A stretch of DNA of 64,000 bases, from the NCBI GenBank assembly GCA_030435675.1, contig CM059624.1, positions 6,782,769 to 6,846,768 on the forward strand. Direction: 5' to 3'. Shown here one piece after another: positions 44,608 through 55,716 of this stretch (the stretch's first letter is position 1; the number at the start of each line of letters is the position of its first letter). Under the pieces are notes generated by a model. It was not told the origin of the DNA. It was given only the letters and a program-made list of their open reading frames with translations, and did not search any database. The DNA is from Steinernema hermaphroditum (taxonomy: Eukaryota > Nematoda > Chromadorea > Rhabditida > Steinernematidae). The position numbers and the translations under genes are program-made.

Positions 44608-47600
44608 TGGAGGAAAGAGAGCGGTCCGCCCGGAGTGCTAGGAGTGCGCTGAAAGAGGCGCGGGCCACGAGGGAGGGTCCGTCGGGAAAGGAGGAGTAGG
44701 ACGCGTCTAAATTAATTATTCCCATTTGTTATTAGAAAGTCTGACGCGCGCACAACTGACAGCCGCGCCGCGATGAGCCACTTGACGACTTCTCGCCATT
44801 TAGCGCCTCTCTAAATTATGTATTTTTAATTCGGAAAACAGGCAAAACCTCGGGGCAGCGCTGTAGGGGAGTACGTAGTAGAGTTAAGAGTTTCAGTGAA
44901 TATATCTGGTAGTGGAGTATGAACATGTGTGTGCCTGTTGATTCACGCGTCTTAATGCTAACTAGAAGATATGAAACTGCAGGAGAAAATAATATATTGA
45001 AGCCGGAGTTGCCAACTGAGCCGGAGCTACCCAGCTGAGCCATCTCTTATCTAAGACCTTCTTGGTTAAATCGTAGAAACTGAAATGAAGTTTGTAATGC
45101 ATTGATATATGGGCCGCCGATAAGTAATGATGAGTCTCCGAAAAAGACTAGAAACCTCCTTGCCATCAACACAACCTAGAAGCAGAAATGAATCATGGTT
45201 AAAGGGATAAAGGCAAACTCTTTTGGTTTTCCAAGCCATAATAAGTGGATGTGTTCACAGAATTCGAGGCGAACCTCTATCTCTACGAGAGGTCACGAAT
45301 AATGCGACGACGAGTGAAAGGTGAAGACGTCCTTTGACACCTCCGAGGAAGAAAAACAAACGGTGATTTGTGGGACTCGTCTGCAGGTCGCCCCACTTTG
45401 ACCGCCGGCGTTCTCGTGGCCGCTTTTTCTGGAGGCGCCCACCATGTGGAAACAGATGGACCCAGCGGTGGGTTCTTTGATCTCCGGGCGGTTGTACTAC
45501 TTGGCGCGTTTTTTTGTGGCGACTCTTCTGGGGATTTGGAGATGGATGTGACAGAAGTGGGGAGCGACGGATCATTAGGGGTGCAGCAGAGGGGCTTTTT
45601 GAGGGCCGGTAGTTAATGATATTTTGAACACCCTTGCACGAGTGTCGAGCTACGGTTTTTGCTTTTGACTAATGACTTTCGTTGCATATCTCACTTCCTG
45701 TCTGGCGGAGACGATGAGAGTTTGGATCGCGAGGAGACCACGGGTTTGGATGATCACTCGTCGCCGAGGACACAAAAATAGAGTCCCACCCTAAGTGCCT
45801 AGCATATTGTTCATAGTCCGTCTATCAAGGAACGTACTTTGCAGAATTTTGCATTAGTCATTAAAAGGTAGAAATATGCGATCATATAAATCTGGATGTT
45901 GGACGATTCCCAGATGCCCCACGACCGGTTCGATATCTAAGCTGCACCAGGAATGAAGCCGGCAGCAAGAGGTATCCTCTGTCCGTCTACTGTTCGATCC
46001 ACCTATGATTCATGGAATAAAAGCGTTCAAATAAGTGAAGAAGAAAACAATCAAATTTTTCCCTTAAACTTGGTCATTGTTATCATTTCTTGTTCATTTG
46101 AACATTCAAGGTCCGCCCTACTTTGATCTAAACTCAACTCTTAAGATTATTTGCCACATTGCATACGGTAGCGCAGTCTCTTCATCACAGACTAAGGGTT
46201 GTTAACGCAGGAATATCTACGTCATGCAATACGGAAACGAGAGCTTCACGAACAGCTCGAAAGACGTATCCAGCAAACGCGCTTCTCCTCCAGGCCGTGA
46301 ACCTCAGAAAACAAGTCGGATTCCCTTTGATATCGTTAAATTACAAGCGGCTCCTAAGCGTTCTTAATAACGGCGGCGACGTCGGCGGCTTTGATTGAAA
46401 GGGGGCGGAGTAACTCAATTTCGGGGAGCACAGAACACCGACTTCTCTTTGGGACTGCCAAGAATAGAGCGTTTAACGAGCGGCGCTCAGGATCATGCAA
46501 AGCCGAACAATGTAAACAATTGGCCCGGAGGGGAGAGGATTCAAAGAAGGAAAGAAGTGGATTAGCGGAGTTTTCGGCACCATATGCGCCGCCGGAGGGT
46601 CTCTTCATTTCTGCAAATTCAATCAGCCCCGCATATTATATCGGCGATACATTTGTGTCCTCGAGCCGTGTGCAGTCCTAAGTGGGGATGACACTCCGCG
46701 AGGCCCTCTGACGTCAGAGGAAGGCGGGGGACCGCCAGGATTCCGTTGTTTAGGTCGGCTCGAAAGTGCGACCGTAATTGAGCGTCTCGACGGCGAAAAC
46801 ATCAAAAAGCGACTTTCTCATATGGCCCGAGATGAGAAGGGAGAATTCTCTGGACCTGCTCAAAAGTTGGAATTGTTTCTCTTTCAAATGCACTCTGCCC
46901 ATAGATGATCCATTCAATTTGTGGTCTTTCATCTGAAGCGATGTACTTCGGGGTCAAAAAGGACACAAACTAGGGAAGTTGTACCAACTGAATGGAACGC
47001 CAGGAAGGGTCCATAGATGGTCATGGTAAATAAAGAAAAGCTGTGGAATTGAAATGAAATAAATGAAACAGACGAGGCCTAAATTCCCTAGAACGAAGTT
47101 CCTTAAAAGTGCTCCGAGGGCATGGTAATGGCCTGAAATAGTGCAAAATTCAGATTATGGTGGAGGCAAAAACCCGTAAACAAGTGCTCTGTGGTCGTTC
47201 AGTTCGGGCACCTCGCGACCTTTTTGGGAGATAATTGAATTTCGGGAAGAGGCATATCATTTGATCAGGTTAACCAATAGTCGAGTTTAAAGTGGTCTTC
47301 GCAAAACGTGGGCTATATACGGATCGGAAGAAACGATGAATTCGGCCTTGGAGACTGCCAGCTTCAAGTAAAATCACTTTTCGCCTGGTTTTTTGAAAAC
47401 AATTTCTTGAGAACCTCCTACACCTGAAATTGTACTGATCAGGTGGATGGATCTGTATTTTCTAAAGTTTCGTCGCACAGATTCCGCAGAATTTTGTATG
47501 CTAGAATGATACAGTCAGTGAATGACGCCCTGTTTCGACGGCACTCTGCATACATTTCCAGCGCGATCCACTCTTGTTCAATGTTGCATAATGTTGAATA

Positions 47601-48105
47601 CACGTAGATGTCCTTGATCGACGATCTGTTTTGTCATCGCAGAATCCAGTCCTCTGAGCATTCGGTCCCCCAACTGTCACGTAGAGGAGTGCTTCTCCTT
47701 TCCGGTGTCTTTTGCGTACAAGAGATAACGATTGATAGTGTTATCGCCTTTCTCTTCCGCCAAGTAAGTGGCACAACTCGACTGTTGCATTCCCTCGGTA
47801 GCGTTCGGTGGGAACCTACGTCATGTCTCTAACTATGCCTGCGCAAACTCGATTTACAAATAAACAAAACAACATAGGCAAAACAGCCACCTTTGAGTAT
47901 GTTCCGAGTACCAGGCAGCGGACACCACTCCTTTGGCGTTTGTTTGTTCCGACAAACACCGATGACACATAGCGCTAAGTACACAGGAAAGAACTCCTTT
48001 GTCAGCCCTAGTGATGGAGTTGATTCTTCCGAGAGGCTTCGAAGTCTTTTTAAGCAGCTACTTCCGCAAGTGTCAAGATCTGAAGTTCTGTCATTCGTCA
48101 GTCCA
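44608..48105. other. 3.5-kb stretch without recognised genes
   Basis: Both strands read. Frames in 45250-45600 and 46350-46800 are Arg/Ser/Pro rich without splice support. No RNA gene, transposon terminus or tandem repeat was recognised. Confidence 0.4.
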
Positions 48106-48111
48106 TTTATT
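48106..48111 (-). terminator. Poly(A) signal of the acidic protein gene
   Basis: TTTATT on the plus strand is AATAAA on the minus strand, 18 nt beyond the stop codon at 48130. Confidence 0.55.
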
Positions 48112-48129
48112 GAGAATAAAAGAGAACTA

Positions 48130-48768
48130 CTATATATCGCCGCAATCGTACTCGATGAAGAACTCCCCCGCATCTTGTGAGCGCTCCACGTTCAGACCCA
48201 GGCCGTCCAGTTCCAGATCCAAACTGGAAAGTGAGTCGGACTGATCGAAGTCGACGCCATCGATGCTCTTCCACTCCAACTCCACCGTCTCCAGTTCGCC
48301 GAGAAAGAAATCGAAGGAGTCCACTGGTCCATTGGTTGACATTGGATCCAGAGATTCGTCCCCTGGCTGCCTATCAGATCGCCGGAAAATGACTCTGTTC
48401 TGCAGGGGAAGGTCTTCTAGGGAGAGGTCTTCAAATCCGCTGTCCTCCAAATTGGCCCAGCAATATTCACACACGTATTGCCCAGTAGAATGTGGCAACG
48501 TTATCAACAGGACTTCATTAGTTTCGAGGATCTTTCTGCATTCCAACACGATGTCCTCGTCTTCGTTTATCAAATCAAAACATTGGCGTCCCATCTCGAC
48601 TCGATTTGCCATGGATTGAGCTTGTTTATATGTTCCTGATCGTATCGCTTGATGAGTTCGCATCGTATCATGTTTTTCTAGCATCGAACCCAACGCTTTT
48701 CCAACGGAACGTACCCCTAGTCCCCTTCTACCGTAGACCAAAGCAAGCTCTTGTTTATTCCCATACAT
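48130..48768 (-). CDS. Uncharacterised acidic protein
   Basis: A single exon from ATG 48768 to the stop at 48130-48132 encodes 212 residues. The N-terminal 60 residues are basic; an internal Met at about 48591 is an alternative start. The rest contains one C-x2-C (Y-V-C-E-Y-C-W) and a strongly acidic, Asp/Leu/Ser-rich C-terminal half with short repeats such as E-D-L-S-L-E-D-L and S-L-S-S-L-D-L-E-L-D. There is no signal peptide or membrane segment. The acidic-hydrophobic tail resembles a transactivation region, which is only an analogy. Closely spaced poly(A) signal and continuous frame support a real gene. Confidence 0.55.
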   Translation of the reverse strand: MYGNKQELALVYGRRGLGVRSVGKALGSMLEKHDTMRTHQAIRSGTYKQAQSMANRVEMGRQCFDLINEDEDIVLECRKILETNEVLLITLPHSTGQYVCEYCWANLEDSGFEDLSLEDLPLQNRVIFRRSDRQPGDESLDPMSTNGPVDSFDFFLGELETVELEWKSIDGVDFDQSDSLSSLDLELDGLGLNVERSQDAGEFFIEYDCGDI

Positions 48769-48861
48769 CTTTCTCGCGTTGCATCACGTATTACACAAAA
48801 GTGACCCGTTTCAGTTGCAGTTTCTCCGAAATGCTCGTCGGTTTGTGCTCCTTCTTGGCGC

Positions 48862-50454
48862 CTACATGAAGACGACCATGCGGCCGAGGACCTTATTCCG
48901 GCAGGTGGGGCACTTGTCCAGCTGGTGCGAGTTCGCGCCGTTTCCACACGCCTCACACGTCACGAAGTGGAGACACGGCATGAACACCACCTTCGGCTGA
49001 AAGGCACAGGCTTACTTGGGTCCTCGAGCCCGGGACTCACCGCCTTCTCCATGCAGATGACACACGTCGGGATGTTGTTGATGCGCTGCCGCATCTCGTC
49101 GCGCTCTCGCTTCATCTCTTCCACTCGGGAGTCCGCCTCGTTCAGTTGGTTCCTGATGTCGTTGCAGCGCTCCAGCTCTCGACGGAGCGCATCGCTCTGA
49201 ATGACACACATCGTCACAGTGTACAGCCTCGATGGCTGTAGATGGCAAATGGACCTTTCAAAGGTCGTATACAAAACAATTTTTGCGTATTTGCATTTTT
49301 GGAGTCCTTCACCAACATAAACAACTCAATTCGCGAACTTTGTACTTTGCACCCCGACATAAAACTGGTTTCCAAGAGATCGAATTCTCATCCCCTCTCA
49401 CCTGCTCCTTGTACTCGTCAGACCGTTTCCGGACCTCCTCGAACCTCTTGGCGTTGTCTTCCATCTGGCGAAGCTGGCCCTCCAGTTCCTGACACTGGAT
49501 CGCCTTCTCCTGGAGCTGCTTCTGGAAGTCGGCCCTCAGCGCTTCCATCTGCTGCTCCTTCGCCCTGAGCTCCTCGGTCTTCTGGTCGGACTTATCGTAC
49601 TGAAAGCGGCGAGTCAGGCGGCGACCTTGCGGATTACTCAATTCTGCACTCGCTGACCCCCATCGGCGTTCCCTAATTGTTCGAGTGTCACTCACCAGGT
49701 GGTGGATCCGTTCCTGCAGCGACTCGTTCTCTTTGACCTTATCTTGGGCATCGTGCAGCTTCGCCTTCAGCTGACAGATCTCCCTGTCGTGCTCCTTGAC
49801 GAGGTCCGCGTTGAGACGACTGTGGTCCTGCGACTCTCGGAGCATCATCTAGGCAGGGTCCTGAGGGGAAGCGGGGAAGGAGGGCTCACCTCAATCTGCT
49901 CGATGGAGCGTTTGCTCTCATCGATGATGTTCTTCTTCTCCCTCTCGAAGGCGGAGAGCATCCTCTGGAAGGCGTTATTGCCCACGTGGTTGGAGGGCGC
50001 CACAGAAGCCGTGGGGATCGAGATGGCCGTCATGGATAGAGGTCGTCGTGGAGTGTCACCGTTGAAGGAAGTGGCCCTGGTGACAAGCGAAGAAGAAGGC
50101 TTGCCGTTGAAGCTGAAGTGAGTCAGCGCCTTATCAGCCGGCGGCGCCTTCGCTCACCTGTATCCGTGGTGGTTGATGTTGTGGAAGGAGGCGGAGGACC
50201 GCATCTTCTCGTCCTTCCCGCTCTCCATCCTTTGCACTCGATCCAGCATGTCAACCATCGCGTTCGTCGAGGGGAAAGGCTGATACTCCTAAAAGGGCTG
50301 ACACCGTGTAGGCATGTGGCCTACGGGGACTCACCGTGCTGCGGCCCGAGTTGGCGTCGAATGCGGCCATGATGTGCTCCTCCTTGAAGCCCATGTCGAG
50401 CGCCTTCTTGATCTGCTCGCTGACCTCGTGCTGCTCTACGCCCTGGAAGGCCAT
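48862..50454 (-). CDS. UBA-like / coiled-coil / C-terminal RING E3 ubiquitin ligase
   Basis: Seven exons (50454-50335, 50288-50158, 50112-49890, 49848-49696, 49599-49402, 49196-49041, 48996-48862) sum to 1,116 nt, 371 residues. Residues about 8-36 form a UBA-like helix set with the typical M-G-F loop (A-L-D-M-G-F). A Ser/Asn-rich linker follows, then about 190 residues of heptad-patterned Glu/Lys/Arg/Gln coiled coil. The last 55 residues are a C-terminal C3HC4 RING (C-V-I-C, P-C-L-H, C-x2-C, C-P-T-C) ending in V-V-F-M. A RING placed at the very C-terminus with a hydrophobic end is typical of dimeric RING ligases (IAP, NEURL and Unkempt styles). It should be a cytosolic E3 that binds ubiquitin through the UBA and dimerises through the coil. 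I cannot name an orthologue. An acceptor just before the ATG suggests a leader intron. Confidence 0.75.
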
Positions 50455-50948
50455 CTGGCGGCTCCAATTCGTCGCGGCTGCAAAGAAGCGAGTCACCGTG
50501 TGGGAGTGTCTGCCGCGAAAGGTCAGGGAACGCTCCTCGAGGTGTCAAGAACAAAGCGATCGGCGGAGGGGCGGAAGGCGCACGAATGGAGCGGCGAACG
50601 CCCCGGGGGAGGCGCCCAGGGGATCGGCGCTGGCGACGGCTGGAGGGCTACAGGCTGGAGGACTAATCCGCCAGCGACAGAAATGGCATCGCGAGTTAAT
50701 CTCCGCTGCGTTTTGAATACAAAATAAGTTTTGTCGCGACGTCAACAGGTTCCAAACAGTTTCCATATTGATTAGAAGCGGCGGCGGGCGTCGTGTATGT
50801 TCACGCAGGCGCTAATTGGACTACTGTAGTCGGGCTTACCATAGCTCTTGAAGGAGGGGAGACTGGCGGAAGAGGCCAAACTGGAGAGAGTGGACGTCGA
50901 AGCGACGCTCTGGAACGGGAAACCGTTAGGGAAAGGCAAACTTCGGAT
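50455..50948. other. Intergenic region between two minus-strand genes
   Basis: About 0.5 kb, G/C rich in its middle, with no supported exon. It likely includes the promoter of the RING ligase gene. Confidence 0.4.
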
Positions 50949-52895
50949 TTACGACTGTTTGCACATCCTTTTGTGGAACTCAAACAAGAAATGTCTCACC
51001 GAAGGTCGCGTCTTTCGGTACTTCATGTAGCGCGTGGGGGTCGACGACTTTGAGGCGCTCTGCACGTACGACTTCGGCTTCGGCTCCTCGGGCGCTGCGG
51101 AGAGGGACGAGGAGAAGATGCTGAGGTGGAAGAGCGAGCTGAGGCTCCCCGACTTCTTCAGGTTCGAAGAGGACCCTTTTGGGGTGGCCAGCGAGGACTT
51201 GTGCTCCACCTGGAAGCACTGCATAAAGGGAACAACAACAAAAGGGGCATACTGTAGAGCTATGCTCCTCGGAGGGGTCGAACTTGTAGAGATGACTGCG
51301 CTCCGAGCAGCCGATGCGTTCGCAGTCGCCGTGAAGGTAGAGTGAGTCCAGATGCCGTCTGAATCTGACGTAGCTCGTGGGGTAGTGGTGGCTGAGACTC
51401 AGCGGCATCTGGCTCCACTCGAGGCTCCCCAGCTTCAGCTTCCACATCTGGGGGCGCTGGTAGCTGGTACGGTAGAGGTAGACGAGGAGGTGGTCATCGA
51501 ATACGAGGAACTGCTTGTGCTGCTGATTGTAGCGAGGCTCTCCGAGGGCGTTCGGCTTCGTCCGCACCACCCTGGCCAGGTCGGCGTCCGAGGCCGCGGC
51601 GCCTTTCGCGGCGTCCAGTTTCACCGTCAACATGAGGTTGTCGAAGTGGCTGAAGAAGTAGAGGTGGTTCCTCGAGATGAACGGATCGCACCATATCGCT
51701 GAAAGGGAGAGGGGTACGGTAGGCGACTGCCTCCCACTCACTCTCTGCGTTGTTCACTTTGAGGTTTTTGATGGGAATCGAAATGAGAGGCGGCACCTCA
51801 TCATACTCGAAGTAGCTGCCGACGTGTACGAGTTCGATAACGGACTTCTCCTGGATTCTGATGGGGAAGGAGAGGAGCACTGGGCCGCACTCGTCCTCGA
51901 TGAGGCACGTCTTGAAGCCCTTCGATCTGAATCCCTCTGTCCTCTTCTGCGTAGATACTGTACCCACCTGACGGTGATCTTCGTGTCGACGAGGGGGTCG
52001 TCGATCTTGACGGCCTTCGCCTTCAGGTCGACGTGTGCCCTCGAGAAGAAGAGGCGGTCGCCGAGCTCGTGGCGGAGCACCACGAGGAGGTTGATCTCGT
52101 CGACGAAGGTGACGTCGAAGATCTGAATTCGAAAGGAATAGGACACTCCCCGATAAGAGTGCACTTCGCATATGATTTCGTTGGTTCTCGAACGACTTGG
52201 GCCCCGATCGATGAGCAGGGGACCACCGAATTCGGCGTGCACTGGAGGACAAAAAGGCGATTTACGAGTGCGTCAAATTGATGCCGTCGTTTGGCAAAAA
52301 GCTTGGTGATAAGGGAGAAGGAGGAAGTTGGGTCCTTGTGTGATATTTGAAAACTGTCGTTGAGTCAAGAAATGTGAATCATAGTGCTTCTCGAATTTTG
52401 ACATTTTTCTTATTTATTTTTGGGTCTTTGCACAACACATTAGTCAGTTCCAGTTCGCTTGTTGTGGGATGACTGATTTGCCCTTTAGTCGATTCTTCAC
52501 AGTGGTTGTTTTAACATTTCGTGGACCCTTAGAAAATCAGAAATAAAAAAAAACATTCCGTTCCAACAAAGCCTATTCATTTCTTTTTGCTCAAATTTCT
52601 CTGGAAGCGCCTCGATTGCTCATCGTCTCATTGCCCCAAACATCAAATTGCATAGAACGACTCACGGCGTCATTCTCGTGGATTCCGCTGAGGCCAGCGA
52701 GTTCCAGCTCGCAGTGCTCCTCGAGGCGATCGGTGTGAAAGTAGTAAAAACGCTGCTTCGCCTTCCTGAAGTGGGTTGATCAGAAGGGGGAGAACAGATA
52801 TGGACTCACGCGAAGAGGAGGTAATTCCCGTAGTGGTTGACGGCGAAGACCTGGCCGAGGTTGGAGACGCCCGTGAACGAGCAGCAGTCCTTCAT
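50949..52895 (-). CDS. Kelch-like beta-propeller protein, one small exon unresolved
   Basis: Exons seen: 52895-52810, 52765-52666, 52241-52165, 52122-51968, 51926-51742, 51698-51253 and 51218-50949, about 440 residues. Repeated blocks have paired bulky strands, for example L-Y-F-F-S, F-L-V-F-D-D-H-L-L-V-Y-L-Y and P-Q-M-W-K-L-K-L-G-S-L-E-W, in the style of kelch motifs (aromatic, then W about six residues after the turn). The C-terminal 90 residues are Ser/Lys rich and disordered. All splice phases agree except between 52666 and 52241, where the missing coding length must be 1 modulo 3, so a micro-exon is expected in that 424-bp gap. The last intron (51219-51252) is only 34 nt. No BTB domain is visible in this window; the ATG at 52893 follows an acceptor, so upstream exons are possible. 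It may be an adaptor protein. Confidence 0.65.
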
Positions 52896-52901
52896 CGCGC
52901 T

Positions 52902-53437
52902 GCAACTCCAATTTGGTTATCAGTGGGAAGACGCGAGAAAAGAGGAGAGGGGATGAGCAACTGGGTAAACAAAAGCCCAAGGAGCCTCGCGATAAGAGAA
53001 GCGCGGAGCGGCTGACCGCGAGGCATGCGTTTCCGCCGAACTCCGCGGATCGGCATCGCGCCGCGCGAAGGCCGAAAATCGAATCGATAATCGGATCGCC
53101 CGAAGGACGAATCGCCGCGGCGATTCCGCCACCACATCCATATTCATTATGGCGACGGTGGCGACGTGGCTTCGGCCGCGAACTGTACCTTCAATGAGTC
53201 ATCTGGCCCCAAAACGCTCGAATTTGTAAGGCGATCGGAAAGCGGTCGGGAGAATGGATGACGATAAGGGTAGGGCGATGAGTCAGAAGTGGAGGAGGAC
53301 GCGGAGGTTGTTAGGAAGTGCGTATCAATCGCCGATTATGCAAAACAGATTAACGGAATCAGAGAGTTGCAATTCGTGGAACGATTCAGAGGCGCCCGGT
53401 TTATGCGGAAGTGACCACAACAGAAAACAAAAACTTG
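52902..53437. other. Noncoding stretch upstream of the kelch-like gene
   Basis: About 0.5 kb rich in CG dinucleotides (CGCG, CGATCG, TCGCG), with no supported exon; probably promoter sequence. Confidence 0.35.
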
Positions 53438-54673
53438 TCACACGCTGTCGTCCTCCGCGGTCGCGAGCCGAAGGGTCGACCCCGACTTCTTCGCCTGCTC
53501 CACAGGCGCCTGCCGCTTCTTCACCTTCGCCTTCGGTTTCTTCATGCGATTCACTTCGTTGGCTCTATACTGGAAAGCATAACTCAGACGTTTCCAAGTG
53601 ACCAACCTATTGGTACCTCCGGTCTCCCAGTCGTAGGGATCGTCGTAGGAGAACCCACGCGGAAGAGAGCGTCTCAACAGCTCCTGGATCCGATCGTATT
53701 TGACAGCGTCGTCGTAGTGGAGACTCCGTAGATAATCGAGGCACTCCGTCATGGGAGCCGGCAGTTCCTTGCAGAGGTCGTCGCTCTTAATCTCGCGCTT
53801 CATCCTCAGAATGGTGTCCATCTTGTCCTCCCTCTTCCAGGGAAGCTGTCCGGTGCCCATCTCGACGACAGCATACATCCAGGAGACGAGATCGTCCACG
53901 GCACCGCACTCCTTCCTTCGCATTGCCCGCGCCGACGCGTAGCGAATCGTGCCGCAAAAGCCGGCGTCCGTCCTCGGCGCTATCCACTGGTCCTTTCGGT
54001 TCAGCATCTTCCTGCACATACCTCGAGATGATTTAAATACAAAAGTTCGGGAACACAAAAGAATTACTGAAGTCTATGAGATAGATCGTCTTCCGAGCAA
54101 CTCCGCTCGCTCCAATGCAGCAGTTCGTCGGTTTTATGTCGCGGTGGATGTACTGCAGCTTGTGGAGCACCTCCAGTGCGATCACTACCTGTACTGAGTT
54201 GGTAATGCAAAATGGTCATAAAACAACCCACCTGCTGAGCGACCCGGAAGAGAGTCAGATGCGAGAAACACTGGCTGGGGAGCCTCTTCCGTAGAGCGGC
54301 CAGATTCGGTCCGAGCAGCTCCATGACTATGAAGGGACGGCCCTTCTCCGAGTTCCCCGAGGCAAAGACAAGTGGAAAGTGCCGTTGCCCGCGCACCTCC
54401 GCGAGGACTTTCCGCTCGATGACCAGACGCCGGGGGTCATGCTCCGACTGCTCTCCAAAGACGTCCTCCACCTTGATGGCCACACTCGCGTTCCTCAGAA
54501 CGTCAGTCGCTCTAAATCATCTACATCAACCATCCAGAAAGCACCGTGTTTTCTCACTTGAATATCTGGCCGAAACCTCCGGACCCGATGCGTTCCAGGA
54601 CGACGAATCGCGAGTGGAGCTGCTCGCCGTAGGCGAGGAACCGATTCTTGTCCGTCGCGTCGACACATGGCAT
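53438..54673 (-). CDS. Tau-tubulin-kinase-like (CK1 group) protein kinase
   Basis: Exons 54673-54558, 54511-54232, 54188-54068 and 54021-53438 sum to 1,101 nt, 366 residues, the usual size of nematode TTBK-like kinases. Motifs: Gly loop I-G-S-G-G-F-G-Q-I-F, V-A-I-K, catalytic loop H-R-D-I-K-P-T-N, magnesium loop D-F-S (Gly of DFG replaced by Ser), then the group-specific F-C-G-T-I-R-Y-A-S, the D-D-L-V-S-W-M-Y helix and G-Q-L-P-W. The tail is Lys/Ala rich. Lys, HRD and DF residues are present, so activity is plausible. The start was chosen at the Met after an acceptor (about 54690); the same frame is open back to a Met at 54811. These kinases are greatly expanded in nematodes, many acting in the male germ line; that role is inferred only. 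Confidence 0.85.
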
Positions 54674-54857
54674 CCCAGACGACAGTTTCTGAGTTGTGCT
54701 CCGGTAATGGATCGGAACGAACCGACTCGGGTGGTGAAAGAGACATTGAATGAAGGCGGGGAGTAGACCCGCGCGCTTCCTCCGCTGCACAGACGGTTCT
54801 TTCGTAGACACGCTTTTCTAGTTGGGACCAGATACGTGCTCCGAGACATGCAGCACG

Positions 54858-54899
54858 TTCGGTACCCGTTGTATTTTCGAAAATACAACGGGTACCGAA
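54858..54899. repeat. Perfect 42-nt palindrome
   Basis: A 20-nt arm TTCGGTACCCGTTGTATTTT, a central CG and the exact reverse complement of the arm. The whole 42 nt is self-complementary with no mismatch and contains two KpnI-type GGTACC sites and TTTTCGAAAA in the centre. It lies about 185 nt before the chosen start of the TTBK-like gene and 32 nt from the left end of the transposon at 54932. Confidence 0.95.
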
Positions 54900-54931
54900 A
54901 ATGATGCAGCAGTATGGGGACAAGCTATATA

Positions 54932-55714
54932 CAGTGTGCGTCATAATGATAGAGGCACCTAACTTTTCCTCTGTTTCTGGCGGCAGACGAACTTTCGGGA
55001 AAAACGGAATTCACCACTAGAAAGAGCGCGGAAAATGACAGTAGTACGAATGCGAAAAAAAAATTCCGGATGGAATTTTGCAATTTTCTGGGCTGCTTTT
55101 CCAAAATGGGCAGACTTCGGCGCATCATAATCATAGAGGCACTTGTTAATAACCCGTCTAAATCGACACGTATCAACCATACAACAACGCCCAAACAATG
55201 AACGAACAAAGAAAATCACTGCTCTGTGGGTTTTTAGTGACTACCGTCTGGTCTACGCCTACTAAAATGTAAAGACTTGCCATATGGTCCGTTTTGGAGA
55301 AAAGTCGGGCTTTTCTTCACGAAAATTAACTGAGAACTGGCTAGAACAACGCAAAACACCGTTTTCGGCGTCTAGAATTACATAAGGGTACAAATGAAAT
55401 CATTTAAGTGCTTATGGGCATCCGTTCCCTTTCAAAACTTAGAACCCCAACTTGACCTGCATTCTTGACCGGGTCCTAGAACGATGTGGGAGACCTGGGT
55501 TTCAGGTTTTTTCCTTGGTTCCATGTTGTAGAGCGTACGAAATAACCCTATCAATGTTTAATCCCTTGAAAAATGAGGTATCTCTCAAGATATTTCAAGA
55601 TCTTAAAAGATCCTATGAAAAACGACACTTTTCCATTGTAAATTTCATGTTACGTTGAATATCATAAAATATTTTTAAAATAGTTAGGTGCCTCTATCAT
55701 TATGACGCACACTG
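54932..55714. mobile_element. Tc1/mariner-type element with 33-bp terminal inverted repeats
   Basis: Terminal repeats at 54932-54964 and 55682-55714 are perfect 33-bp inverted copies starting CAGTGTGCGTCATAATGATA. The element is flanked on both sides by TA (54930-54931 and 55715-55716), the target duplicated by Tc1/mariner elements. A subterminal copy of the inner repeat (CATCATAATCATAGAGGCAC) lies at 55122-55141, like the second transposase-binding site in Tc3-type ends. The 783-bp interior has no intact transposase, so this is a non-autonomous copy. Perfect termini suggest recent mobility. Confidence 0.85.
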
Positions 55715-55716
55715 TA

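Noticed and set aside
53584..53621. A short GT-AG intron in the last TTBK-like exon
   Set aside because: Removing it shifts the frame to an immediate stop, whereas reading through gives a normal Lys/Ala-rich tail.
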